In this document: piece after piece, positions 35,141 to 43,652 of the stretch
How the letters are laid out: every line of letters begins with the position of its first letter
Position numbering within the stretch: the stretch's first letter is position 1
Assembly: GCA_016933255.1 (NCBI GenBank)
Contig: JAFGBF010000018.1
Coordinates: 186,001-250,000, forward strand
Direction: 5' to 3'
Source: Candidatus Krumholzibacteriota bacterium
GTDB lineage: Bacteria; Krumholzibacteriota; Krumholzibacteriia; Krumholzibacteriales; Krumholzibacteriaceae
DNA: 64,000 nucleotides
Made by a program: the position numbers and the translations under genes
Notes under the pieces: model-generated
Database searches by the model: none
Told to the model about the DNA's origin: nothing
Seen by the model: only the letters and a program-made list of their open reading frames with translations

Positions 35141-35626
35141 TTGAGGAAGAAATACCATCTGACGCGAAAAGACAGAGAGATAAATGATAAAAAGACCGTC
35201 GAGGATCTTCTGAAGGGATGCAGGCTCGCTTTTATTTCGATCTGCGCGGAAGACGAACCGTACATCGTGACTATGAACTACGGGTATGATCCGGATCGCA
35301 GGGCCCTTTATTTTCACTGCGCGCTTAAGGGGCATAAACTTGAGATAATAGGAAAGAACCCGTCTGCTTGTGTATTTATTTTTCGTGATAAAGGTTATGT
35401 CGATGGGAAATGCGAACACAAATACCAGTCACTCGTGCTCCGCGGTGATATCGGCGTCGTCAGCACTCTTGAGGAGAAGAGGTATGGCATCGATATTCTG
35501 ATGGATCACCAGGAATCTGATTCTGATCCTGTCCGAAAGAGAAATTTCAAAGAGGATACAGATTATGATATCTTTAATATGCTAAGATTCGATATTGAGG
35601 ATATTTCGGCTAAGGAATGCCTTTGA
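35141..35626 (+). CDS. pyridoxamine 5'-phosphate oxidase-like FMN-binding protein
   Basis: A 161-residue split-barrel flavin-binding protein of the nitroimidazole-resistance/PPOX type. Seen are LLKGCRLAFISICAEDEPYIVTMNYGYD, LYFHCALKGHKLEII and CVFIFRD, with EHKYQSLVLRGDIGVV as the closing strand; the motif HCALKGHKLE is the usual phosphate-contact region. TTG 35141 is favoured because AAAGGA is 5 nt upstream. Such proteins bind FMN, F420 or heme and reduce small substrates; which one here is not clear. The gene lies 70 nt after yitT. Confidence 0.85.
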   Translation: MRKKYHLTRKDREINDKKTVEDLLKGCRLAFISICAEDEPYIVTMNYGYDPDRRALYFHCALKGHKLEIIGKNPSACVFIFRDKGYVDGKCEHKYQSLVLRGDIGVVSTLEEKRYGIDILMDHQESDSDPVRKRNFKEDTDYDIFNMLRFDIEDISAKECL

Positions 35627-35713
35627 TCCGGAAAATATAGTGGTTATCAGACCCGGGGGGCTTTACGGGGGATATCAGAGAACCCGGGAGAATAGATGGA
35701 GGTGATCGTCATC

Positions 35714-36901
35714 ATGACTTATATCGACAGGCAGGAAAAACAGGTCTCGAATCTGCTCTCCGCAGTTATCTTTTTCGGCATTATTTGCGCCATGCTTGCA
35801 TCAAGTGGATGCGGCGGAGTGGAAGAACAGACCGGGCAGAAAAGGATATCTGATGAGGAATTCCTCAGCCCCTCTATCGAATATTCCCCGAAGAGGTATC
35901 TTTGCCGCAAGACCGAGATGCCTGTGGTCATAGATGGGAAGATCGATGATGGTCCCTGGATGGAACCATGGGTGGAGTGGTCTCATTATTTCGTAAACAT
36001 TACAGGCGAGGAAAAACCCGCTCCCAGGTTCAGGACGAGAGCAAAGATGATGTGGGATGACGACTATTTCTACATCGCGGCTTATATGATAGAGAACTCT
36101 GTGTGGGCTTCCGTTACGGAACGTGACGGACAGATCTATCAGGATAATGATCTCGAGATCTTCATCGATCCTGATGGAGATTCGCATGAATATTTCGAAA
36201 TCGGAATAAACGCCTATGGAACGGTTCGAGACGTATTTCTGGTAAAACCGTACAGGGATGGCGGGCCGGCGATCGCTTCCTGGGACATAAAAGGGTTGAA
36301 GAGCGCCGTCAGTGTCGATGGAACTATCAATGATCCGGAAAACCAGGACAGGGGATGGACCGTCGAGATCGCTATACCATGGGAAGTCCTGGGAGAGTCG
36401 GCTCATAAAAAGGTGCCGCCTGACGAAGGGGATATCTGGGCGATAAATATTTCGCGGGGAGAGTATGATGTGAAGATCGAGGATGGGATATATGTAAAAG
36501 CGACAGACCCTGAGACAGGAAGGCCTGAGCCGGAGTATCTCTCGGTATGGTCGCAGCAGGGGATCGCCAATATGCATTATCCCGAGATGTGGGGACTGGT
36601 CAAGTTCTCAAATATGACAAGATTCATCGGGGCGGATTCTTTCAAACCCGGCCCTGACGAACAGGCGAGATGGCTGCTCCGCAGGATATATTACAGGGAG
36701 CGGGAACATTTTCTCAGGTACGGCGCTTATACTGAGGATCTTTCAAGACTCGGGATCGAAAGGACCGATATATTCAGCTATATATGGCCTCCGGTGATTT
36801 TAGTCACTGCTTATGATTTTGAAGCCTGTATGAGTACGGAGGATTCCCGGACAAGATTGGTGATAGTCTCAGATGGCCGTCTAACCTTATATGAGCAATA
36901 G
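35714..36901 (+). CDS. lipoprotein with CBM9-like carbohydrate-binding domain
   Basis: A 395-residue predicted lipoprotein. A signal segment (LLSAVIFFGIICAMLASSGC) ends in a lipobox Cys. The main domain (~residues 70-310) is the family 9 carbohydrate-binding-like (DOMON-type) fold: VVIDGKIDDGPWMEPWVEWSHYF, KMMWDDDYFYIAAYMIENSVWAS, QDNDLEIFIDPDGD, YFEIGINAYGTVRDVFL, GWTVEIAIPWEVLG and GDIWAINISRGEY. These are the strongest recognisable motifs. A ~90-residue tail holds RRIYYREREHF. It probably binds or processes a sugar on the outer membrane. ATG 35714 is 10 nt after GGAGGT; an ATG at 35696 overlaps that site. Confidence 0.85.
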   Translation: MTYIDRQEKQVSNLLSAVIFFGIICAMLASSGCGGVEEQTGQKRISDEEFLSPSIEYSPKRYLCRKTEMPVVIDGKIDDGPWMEPWVEWSHYFVNITGEEKPAPRFRTRAKMMWDDDYFYIAAYMIENSVWASVTERDGQIYQDNDLEIFIDPDGDSHEYFEIGINAYGTVRDVFLVKPYRDGGPAIASWDIKGLKSAVSVDGTINDPENQDRGWTVEIAIPWEVLGESAHKKVPPDEGDIWAINISRGEYDVKIEDGIYVKATDPETGRPEPEYLSVWSQQGIANMHYPEMWGLVKFSNMTRFIGADSFKPGPDEQARWLLRRIYYREREHFLRYGAYTEDLSRLGIERTDIFSYIWPPVILVTAYDFEACMSTEDSRTRLVIVSDGRLTLYEQ

Positions 36902-36966
36902 GGATAGCTAAAGCCCGTTTTGCCCCGGCCGCATCTCCGCTATTTCAATATCAGCAGTTATGCTTC

Positions 36967-36995
36967 TTGACACGTCGATTCGCGTCAGGTAGAAT
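36967..36995 (+). promoter_or_regulatory. near-consensus sigma70 promoter
   Basis: TTGACA (36967-36972), 17-nt spacer, TAGAAT (36990-36995). Transcription would start near 37002 and give the protease-like lipoprotein gene a 39-nt leader with a good AGGAGGG ribosome site. Confidence 0.87.
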
Positions 36996-37040
36996 GGCGC
37001 ATCAATTCTTTCCTTTCTCCTTTTTCCACAGGAGGGTTAA

Positions 37041-38150
37041 ATGTTCTACAACCCACGCAATCCTGTCAGGTGGTTGGTCGGAGGCGTACTGCTTCTGGCT
37101 CTCTCTCTTGTATTCGGATGTTCCGATACAGGTGAGGACATCAGCACACCGGTTGCTGACGCCGGACAGGGATCCATCGTGCTCAGCATGGACAACCCCG
37201 CCGTCCATACTGTCATTGCCGTACAGAACAGGCACACTATGGATCTGATGACCGATCCCCTGGTAGTTGGAACCGCAACGGGTCTTAACAAGAACGGCGT
37301 TCCTTCCATTATGGTCTACCTTGAATCTGATAAGGGTGGAAAAAATGTTCCGGCGACGATCGAAGGAATCCCAGTGGTAAAGGTCGTTTCGGGTAAGATC
37401 AAAATGCTTAGAGGTGGGAGTAGTTCCGGCCATACGGCGCGCTATCCCAGGCCTATTCCGATGGGTGTCTCGGGCGGAAACAGCAAGGATTTCGCATATC
37501 CATACTGCTGCGCCGGAACACTCGGCGCTTTGCTGCAGGATGCTCTGGGAAACAAATTCATGCTCAGCAATCAGCATGTCTTTGCAGGGGATCAGGCCGC
37601 AAGCGATAACGATCCCGACGTAGCGGAAGTCGGCCAGGAAATCAATCAGCCCGGCCTGATCGATGTAAACTGTCAGGATATTCCTGCAGATTATGTCGGG
37701 TATCTCACCGAATGGTGCGAAGACAACCTCAGCGTTGATTGCGCTATCGCCGAGATCATTCCCGGCATGGTCGATCCAACCGGTACGATACTTGAGATCG
37801 GCGAGATCTCAGCCACTACGATGGATGCATATGTAGGGCTTCCCGTAAAGAAGAGCGGGCGTACATCAGGTCTGACGCGCGGAACCGTTTCCGCGATCAA
37901 CGGTTCTTTCAATGTCGGCGGTTCGGATGAATGCGGTGGAGAATCGACAGTCGAATATTTCACCGGTCAGATCGTCGTCACTGGCAGAAAGTTCTTGCTG
38001 AGTGGGGATTCCGGATCTTTGCTCGTGGAAGATGTCGATGTCAATCCTCGTGCTCTGGGCCTTCTTTTTGCGGGCGGAAGTACGACTGGTATTGCCAACC
38101 CGATCGATGATGTTCTCAACTACTTTGGCCTTTATATGGTGGGAAACTAG
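37041..38150 (+). CDS. trypsin-like serine protease lipoprotein
   Basis: A 369-residue predicted lipoprotein: VGGVLLLALSLVFGC with Cys at residue 27. The C-terminal two thirds look like a chymotrypsin-fold (S1-type) protease. His H179 in LSNQHVFAG, Asp D233 in SVDCAIAEI and Ser S324 in SGDSGSLL are in the right order and spacing for a catalytic triad, and KKSGRTSGLTRGTV is a typical preceding strand. Two Cys pairs may form disulfides. It has its own near-consensus promoter and a double terminator, so it is a self-contained and probably well-expressed unit. Substrate unknown. Confidence 0.85.
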   Translation: MFYNPRNPVRWLVGGVLLLALSLVFGCSDTGEDISTPVADAGQGSIVLSMDNPAVHTVIAVQNRHTMDLMTDPLVVGTATGLNKNGVPSIMVYLESDKGGKNVPATIEGIPVVKVVSGKIKMLRGGSSSGHTARYPRPIPMGVSGGNSKDFAYPYCCAGTLGALLQDALGNKFMLSNQHVFAGDQAASDNDPDVAEVGQEINQPGLIDVNCQDIPADYVGYLTEWCEDNLSVDCAIAEIIPGMVDPTGTILEIGEISATTMDAYVGLPVKKSGRTSGLTRGTVSAINGSFNVGGSDECGGESTVEYFTGQIVVTGRKFLLSGDSGSLLVEDVDVNPRALGLLFAGGSTTGIANPIDDVLNYFGLYMVGN

Positions 38151-38165
38151 TCGATAAGACAGAAT

Positions 38166-38241
38166 AAGACCCTTGGGGTCTTTATGATCGAGATGCCTGT
38201 GCTATTCTTCCCTTCAGGGAAGCCAGGCATCTCGATCTTTT
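38166..38241 (+). terminator. tandem Rho-independent terminators
   Basis: A first hairpin AAGACCC/GGGTCTT (38166-38182) ends in a short TTT. A second, very stable hairpin has a perfect 14-bp stem (38186-38199 with 38224-38237), an inner TTCCC/GGGAA stem, and TTTT at 38238-38241. They end the protease-like lipoprotein transcript before the converging gene. Confidence 0.87.
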
Positions 38242-38248
38242 ATGGGGA

Positions 38249-39799
38249 TCACCATTTGATTCCGGCTTCCCTGAAATATTTTTTGAGATTCTGCCGGTCG
38301 GCAAGGTTGACCTCTTCACTCCAGAGGTCTATCGGATTTTTATCATCGGTGAATATTACCGCTCCAGACGAATCGGGGTTGAATCTGTTATTCCACGAGT
38401 GGTTCATATCATATTCGGCCGTGAAACGCCCACTCGGCTCCGGGATATCATACGAAAGGGACAGGAGCGAGTCTGATGCGAGCAATACAAGGTTACCCAG
38501 TGTATTCGGCGGCTCTGCTATAGGGAGAGCAACCACTTCCCTGAAGCTTGTACGAAGGGTTGCTGCCATCGAAGTGACGATCCTGCTTCTCCATCCGACC
38601 GTCAGAAAATTCATCGCTATTACTCCGCCGGGACGAAGCCTTCTGGCAGCCAGCTCGACCGACTCCTTTGTCACAAGGTGAAAAGGGACTGTTCCGCTTC
38701 CGAAGGCGTCGAATATTATGAGATCATACAGGTCATCCGTCTCGACGAGAAAACGCCTTCCATCGGTCTGATATACAAATGCGTCTTTTTCAGCAAGCCC
38801 GAAATGTTCTTTTGCGAAACGGATCACGACAGGATCGATCTCGACTCCATCGACTGTCCACCCCAAGGATGAGAGATTTTTGGCTACCGATCCTCCTCCG
38901 AGTCCGATAAGCAGCGCGTTTCCACTGTCTCCGCAGATATTGCGTGCTATATCGAGAACGTTGACATACGGCATGATATTCTTTCCGGTCTCGATATCTG
39001 TACAGGTGTGAATCGACCCGTCAATAAGCAAAAATCTCGCTTCCAGAAAATCGACGACATCGATTTCGGCGTAAGGGCTGTGGCCGGTACCTATGAAAAC
39101 CGCCTTCCCCGACGCATACGGGGATGAAGGAATGAAAACAATCGCAGCAAGAGACAGTATGAATAATATAAGCGCTATCAGGGCATTGCCTCTTCTTCGG
39201 CCGGTAAGGAATATGAGCGCCGATGTCATGAAAAGAAGAGCCCCTGTAGCAAAAAGAATATGCGACACGGCAAGGGCCGGGATAAGTACAAATCCGGTCA
39301 GCAGAGCTGCTGCGACACTCGCGACAGTCGAAACCGAATAGAGGCTGCCGGCGGCGCGTCCCACTTCACTGAGAACAGAGGCCTTGATCTTCACCGCTGA
39401 AGGAGTGACCATTCCAAGAAGCATCAACGGTGGAAAAAAGAGGATCAAAGCAGCGATCAGGACAGACGGCCTGAGCCCCATCGGTTCGATGATCGATAGG
39501 ACTGGCCTTTTTAGAAGAGGGATAAGGCAGAGATAAAGGCCGGCGGTCAAGATGATGATCCCGAGCCCCCTCATCGATATGCCCCGGTCCGCTATATGTC
39601 CGCCGATTGAATAGCCGGCTGCAAGCGCCGCGAGAGTGACTGTGATAATCGCCGACCATAGGAAAATGCTCACTCCGTAGTATGGCCCGAGGATCCTTGT
39701 GCCGAGAAGCTCCAGCGCGAGGACCGCCGCTCCACTGACAGAAACCACCAGATAGAGGAGAAAATTAGTTTTTCTCTTTTCATTGACAGAGTTCTCCAT
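38249..39799 (-). CDS. membrane-fused spermidine synthase-like protein
   Basis: A 516-residue protein. The N-terminal ~205 residues form about six or seven membrane helices of the MFS/transporter-like type often joined to such enzymes (VSGAAVLALELLGTRILGPYYG is the hallmark start). The C-terminal ~270 residues are a spermidine-synthase-like methyltransferase fold: NALLIGLGGGSVAKNL (nucleotide-site loop), VDGVEIDPVVIRFAKEHFGL, YQTDGRRFLVET, DLIIFDAFGSGTVPFHLVTKE. Whether it makes polyamines is unknown; the family is mostly uncharacterised. ATG 39799 has AAAGGAG at 5 nt. An upstream ATG (39835) overlaps the selD stop as TAATG. Third gene of the pepT-selD operon. Confidence 0.88.
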   Translation of the reverse strand: MENSVNEKRKTNFLLYLVVSVSGAAVLALELLGTRILGPYYGVSIFLWSAIITVTLAALAAGYSIGGHIADRGISMRGLGIIILTAGLYLCLIPLLKRPVLSIIEPMGLRPSVLIAALILFFPPLMLLGMVTPSAVKIKASVLSEVGRAAGSLYSVSTVASVAAALLTGFVLIPALAVSHILFATGALLFMTSALIFLTGRRRGNALIALILFILSLAAIVFIPSSPYASGKAVFIGTGHSPYAEIDVVDFLEARFLLIDGSIHTCTDIETGKNIMPYVNVLDIARNICGDSGNALLIGLGGGSVAKNLSSLGWTVDGVEIDPVVIRFAKEHFGLAEKDAFVYQTDGRRFLVETDDLYDLIIFDAFGSGTVPFHLVTKESVELAARRLRPGGVIAMNFLTVGWRSRIVTSMAATLRTSFREVVALPIAEPPNTLGNLVLLASDSLLSLSYDIPEPSGRFTAEYDMNHSWNNRFNPDSSGAVIFTDDKNPIDLWSEEVNLADRQNLKKYFREAGIKW

Positions 39800-39834
39800 G
39801 ATTCTCCTTTCCGGCAAGACTGCCGGATATATCA

Positions 39835-40893
39835 TTATTCAAGGATGATACTTCCCGGATCTCCCGATATCAGGCTGCCTATGATCCATATCTCTTCTGA
39901 GGCATCCTTCATCAAACTTTCAAAACTGTCGACCTTTCCGGCAGGTATTGCGAGAAGCAGGCCGCCGGATGTCTGTGGATCGGCTGCGATCCGCTGAATG
40001 GCATTTGATATTTTCTTTCCTACGATAAGGAAATCTTTGACGAAGAGAAGATTCTTTCTTTCACCGCCCGAAAAGAACGACCCTCCTGATGCGATCTCGA
40101 AAGCTCCGGGGAGGATCGGAAGAGATTCTGAATCGATCTGAGCCGCAAGCCCGGACGCAGAGGCTATTTCTTTTAGATGTCCGACAAGGCCGAATCCGGA
40201 AACATCGGTAGCGCATCTGCACCCCGCCTTAACGGCAGCTTCGGAAGCTACTCTGTTCAGGCGTGTCATCACCTCGACTGCAACAGCAATATCCTCCTCT
40301 TTCGCCGCGTTATTCATCAACGCGTTGGCGAGAAGCCCGGAGCCGAGCGGTTTTGTCAGTATCAGGATATCTCCAGCTTCTCCTTTATCCTTTCTCATCA
40401 GCTTTTCGGGATCAGCTATCCCCGTTACAGAGAGTCCGAACTTGATCTCCCTGTCAGATATCGTGTGTCCGCCGATAATAGCGACACCTGCCGACCTGCA
40501 GATATCTGATGCCCCCCGCAGTATAGAGCTGAGAACGGATTCGGGCAGTTCGGCGTCGGGAAAGGCGGCGATATTCAAGGCGGTGATCGGTCTGGCTCCC
40601 ATCGCGTATATATCCGAGAGGGAGTTTGCTGCTGATATCCTTCCATAGTCATAGGGATCATCGACGACAGGAGTGAAGAAATCAACCGTCTGAACAAGAG
40701 CAGGCCCGTTCTCCATCTGGTATACACCGGCATCATCGAACGATGCCGAACCGAGGATAACGTTTGGATCGCTGCTTTTGGCAAGCTTTCTTACAACCCT
40801 GTCCAGCACCGCCGGATCAAGTTTCGAAGCTCAGCCGAGACAGCTTGAAAAACCGGTCAACCGGAACTTCTTTTTGTTATTTTTGAGGCTCAA
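39835..40893 (-). CDS. selD: selenophosphate synthase containing selenocysteine (in-frame UGA)
   Basis: SelD makes selenophosphate, the selenium donor for Sec-tRNA and selenouridine. Read from TTG 40893 (GGGAG 8 nt upstream) the chain is 352 residues if UGA at 40833-40831 is decoded as Sec at residue 21. The stretch FRLTGFSSCLGUASKLDP aligns with FRLT..s...GCxCK of SelD: Sec sits at the catalytic Cys and K24 at the essential Lys. Downstream, ASFDDAGVYQ, TVDFFTPVVDDPYDYG, ANSLSDIYAMGA, IIGGHTISDREIKFG and ADPQTSGGLL are all intact, so this is not a broken gene. A hairpin follows the UGA. The gene sits 21 nt after pepT and 35 nt before a spermidine-synthase-like gene. Confidence 0.93.
40803..40833 (-). 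promoter_or_regulatory. SECIS-like hairpin with Sec UGA
   Basis: The UGA is at 40833-40831. Fifteen nucleotides later CCGGC pairs with GCTGG (40815-40803, one G-U pair, extendable by a U-A pair) around a GGU loop. The first loop G is the 21st nucleotide after UGA. As I recall the bacterial SECIS model (loop of 3-14 nt with G in the first two places, 16-37 nt from UGA), this fits. Confidence 0.6.
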
Positions 40894-40914
40894 ATCAATC
40901 TCTCCCGGGAATAA

Positions 40915-42141
40915 CTACTTTTTCGCGTAAAGATCGATTATCTCCAGTATCACTTTGACAGCTTTCTCCATCGATTCGACCGGGATATATTCATACCTTC
41001 CGTGGTAGTTATGCCCGCCGGTAAAAAGGTTCGGCGTCGGCAGGCCCATATAGGAAAGTTTCGACCCATCCGTTCCTCCGCGGATAGGCGTCTTTTTCGG
41101 TTCGACCCCGGCATTATTCATCGCCTGCTCTGCTATCTCCACGATATGCATCACAGGTTCGATCTTTTCACGCATATTCAGGTACTGCTCGGTCAGTTCG
41201 GCATTTACTGTTCCCTTGCCATATTTATGATTCAGAAATTCGGCGATCTTGATCCCCAGTTCCTGTTTCTCTTTGAACTTCTCCATATCGTGATCTCTGA
41301 CGATATATGTCATTACAGTCTTTTCGACCTCTCCTTTTAATGCGATCATGTGGAAAAAGCCCTCGTATTTCTCTGTATAGAAAGGAGTCTGGTTGACCGG
41401 AAGCATCGAATTGTATTCCATCGCGATGAGCATCGAGTTGACCATCTTGTTTTTAGCATATCCGGGATGGACATTGAGTCCTTTTACTGTGACGGTAAGT
41501 TTTGCCGCGTTGAAATTCTCAAACTCCAGTTCGCCGATCTGTCCTCCGTCAAGAGTATAAGCGAAATCAGCCCCGAATTTCTTAACGTCGAAATGGTCAG
41601 TCCCCCTGCCGACCTCTTCATCAGGAGTAAAGGCGATCTTGATCGTCCCATGTTTGATATCGGGATTTTTTACGAGGTATTCTACCGCAGTGACTATCTC
41701 CGCTATCCCGGCCTTGTCGTCTGCCCCGAGGAGAGTAGTTCCATCTGTCGTGATCAGGGTCTGCCCGACGTAGCAAAGTAGTTCGGGAAAAGCATCGGGA
41801 GAGAGGATTATTTTTTCCTTTTTGTTGAGGATAATATCTTTTCCGTCATAATCCTCTATGAACTGCGGGTTGACATCGGCGCCCGACATGTCGGGGCTTG
41901 TGTCCATATGAGCGATGAAACCTATTACTGTCGATTCCTTGTCGAGGTTGGAGGGGAGGGTAGCCATGACATAGCAGTTTTCATCTACTGCCGCATCTTC
42001 GAGGCCAAGTCCTTTCAGCTCTTCGACAAGTTTATTCGCGAGGCCGAACTGGATCTCTGTAGTGGGGCTGCTTTTGGATTCTTCATCTGATTTTGTGTCT
42101 ATCTTGACATATTCGAGAAACCTTTTTATTAGATCAGTCAT
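40915..42141 (-). CDS. pepT: peptidase T (tripeptide aminopeptidase)
   Basis: PepT is a cytoplasmic dizinc M20 aminopeptidase that removes the N-terminal residue of tripeptides. From ATG 42141 the chain has 408 residues, the normal length. The zinc and catalytic motifs are GFIAHMDTSPDMSG (His and Asp), LLGADDKAGIAE (bridging Asp), FTPDEEVGRGTDHFD (catalytic Glu and a zinc ligand), TLDGG (Asp) and FTGGHNYHGRYEYIP (His). The dimerisation domain includes GLNVHPGYAKNKMVNS. It is the first gene of the pepT-selD-spermidine-synthase-like operon. AAGGATCCAGG precedes the start. Confidence 0.96.
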   Translation of the reverse strand: MTDLIKRFLEYVKIDTKSDEESKSSPTTEIQFGLANKLVEELKGLGLEDAAVDENCYVMATLPSNLDKESTVIGFIAHMDTSPDMSGADVNPQFIEDYDGKDIILNKKEKIILSPDAFPELLCYVGQTLITTDGTTLLGADDKAGIAEIVTAVEYLVKNPDIKHGTIKIAFTPDEEVGRGTDHFDVKKFGADFAYTLDGGQIGELEFENFNAAKLTVTVKGLNVHPGYAKNKMVNSMLIAMEYNSMLPVNQTPFYTEKYEGFFHMIALKGEVEKTVMTYIVRDHDMEKFKEKQELGIKIAEFLNHKYGKGTVNAELTEQYLNMREKIEPVMHIVEIAEQAMNNAGVEPKKTPIRGGTDGSKLSYMGLPTPNLFTGGHNYHGRYEYIPVESMEKAVKVILEIIDLYAKK

Positions 42142-42203
42142 CCTGGATCCTTCCTCCCTGAATGGAAAATCTGCCGAATGCACCTTTTGCATTAAAACAA
42201 TCC

Positions 42204-42232
42204 TTGATTGCCCGTCAAACAATAAATAGTAT
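42204..42232 (+). promoter_or_regulatory. sigma70-type promoter for the YigZ gene
   Basis: TTGATT (42204-42209), 17-nt spacer, TAGTAT (42227-42232); about 45 nt of leader before ATG 42283. Confidence 0.65.
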
Positions 42233-42282
42233 GAAACCCCGGATCAGTTCAACAGAATTATTTTTGAAAGGCACTGAGGCCT

Positions 42283-42900
42283 ATGGGAAAGCAGCAGTAT
42301 ATCCCCGATGGCGGGTTCAAAACGGAAGCCGTAATAAAAAACTCTCGTTTTATAGCATATGGAGTTCCGGCAGGAACTGTCGAAGAGGCCCGCCATCTGA
42401 TAAAAAAGGCAAGGGAAGATCACCCTGGATCTTCCCATGTCGTTTACGCATTCGTAGTAGGAGGCGGCAAGAGCGAATTGGCAGGAATGAGCGATGACGG
42501 AGAGCCGAAAGGCACAGCCGCCCGGCCGGTAATGGATGTGCTCAAGGGGAGCGGGATAGTCGATCTTCTGGTTATCGTGGTAAGATATTTTGGAGGGACG
42601 AAGCTGGGGACGGGAGGATTGGTCAAAGCGTACGGTGATTGCGCCCGCACAGTAATAGACCGGCTGCCGGTGAGAAGACTTGTCGAATTGGTCGATTTTT
42701 CGGTCGATCTGCCTTATAATATTTTCAGAGAGGTGAAGGAAGCGGTTCTTGCCTCCGCCGGCGAGATCATAAGCGAGGATTTCGGCGACCTCATAAGGAT
42801 AAGCGGGAGGATGCCGACCGCCCGGTTCGAGGAATGTGAGAAAACCGTCGGAGAGATCTCAAGAGGCGGCGTCTCGCTTGTTAAAAAGGAAAAGGGGTAG
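42283..42900 (+). CDS. YigZ/IMPACT family protein (UPF0029)
   Basis: A 205-residue protein of the YigZ/IMPACT family. The N-terminal domain has the signature SRFIAYGVPAGTVEEA, HVVYAFVVG, SDDGEPKGTAARPVMDVL and RYFGGTKLGTGGLVKAYG; the C-terminal ~65 residues form the ferredoxin-like DUF1949 domain. The eukaryotic relative IMPACT controls translation through GCN1, while the bacterial protein's role is not settled, with ribosome or nucleic-acid binding suggested. It has its own promoter and starts a string of plus-strand genes. Confidence 0.93.
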   Translation: MGKQQYIPDGGFKTEAVIKNSRFIAYGVPAGTVEEARHLIKKAREDHPGSSHVVYAFVVGGGKSELAGMSDDGEPKGTAARPVMDVLKGSGIVDLLVIVVRYFGGTKLGTGGLVKAYGDCARTVIDRLPVRRLVELVDFSVDLPYNIFREVKEAVLASAGEIISEDFGDLIRISGRMPTARFEECEKTVGEISRGGVSLVKKEKG

Positions 42901-42971
42901 AAGAAGGACCGGTTCACCAGAGCCGTCAACCGCTTTCCGGGAGGGCGGCTGTCGTAAGAGAAGAGGTTTAG

Positions 42972-43649
42972 ATGGAGTCTGCAAACGAGACATTCACCAT
43001 TTTTCTGATCATAGCCACGGTGATCTTTTCATTGAAAGGATTCAGCAACAGGGCTTTTTTCGATCAATACCTTTTCAACACGGGAAAGATCCTGCATGGG
43101 GGCGAGTATATACGGCTTCTTTCCTCGGGATTCCTGCATGCCAATATAGGCCATCTGGCTTTCAATATGATAGCTTTGTATTCTTTCAGCCTGGGCGTAG
43201 GGACAAGATTCGGTTTTATCCCCTATCTGGTCATATATTTCGGGAGCCTGACCGCTGGAAACCTCCTGGCGCTTTACATTCACAGAAAAAACCCGGAATA
43301 CAGAGCGATAGGTGCTTCCGGGGCGGTAAGCGGAGTCATCTATTCCAGCATCATAATCTTTCCGAACGGGGGGATCTCTTTTCTCCTCTTTCCGGTCTCC
43401 ATCCCCTCATGGCTCTTCGGGATCCTGTTTATTCTGGTATCTGTCTACGGTATCAGGGCGAGGCTTGGGCATATAGGGCACGAGGCGCATCTCGGAGGTG
43501 CGATCGCCGGGATCATTATCTCCGTAGCACTGAAACCGAGGCTTCTCAGTGCCCATCCGCTTCTCATATCTGTTCTGCTGCTTTTGACAGCCGGTTTTCT
43601 GGTCATACTTGTCAAGAGGCCTGAAATCCTCAGGATAAGGGAGGATTAA
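42972..43649 (+). CDS. rhomboid-family intramembrane serine protease
   Basis: A 225-residue polytopic protease that cleaves membrane helices of its substrates. The catalytic Ser is in RAIGASGAVSGVIY, the His in IGHEAHLGGAIAG, and the oxyanion-side motif is SSGFLHANIGHLAFNMIAL. Six membrane helices are predictable. The length and order fit the compact bacterial rhomboids. It lies 71 nt after yigZ and 3 nt before the patatin gene. Substrate unknown. Confidence 0.93.
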   Translation: MESANETFTIFLIIATVIFSLKGFSNRAFFDQYLFNTGKILHGGEYIRLLSSGFLHANIGHLAFNMIALYSFSLGVGTRFGFIPYLVIYFGSLTAGNLLALYIHRKNPEYRAIGASGAVSGVIYSSIIIFPNGGISFLLFPVSIPSWLFGILFILVSVYGIRARLGHIGHEAHLGGAIAGIIISVALKPRLLSAHPLLISVLLLLTAGFLVILVKRPEILRIRED

Positions 43650-43652
43650 TCG

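Noticed and set aside
40809-40833. selD as a pseudogene with a premature stop, or a short protein starting at GTG 40809
   Set aside because: Both sides of the UGA align with SelD, the UGA falls exactly on the catalytic Cys/Sec position, and a ribosome site precedes the TTG at 40893.
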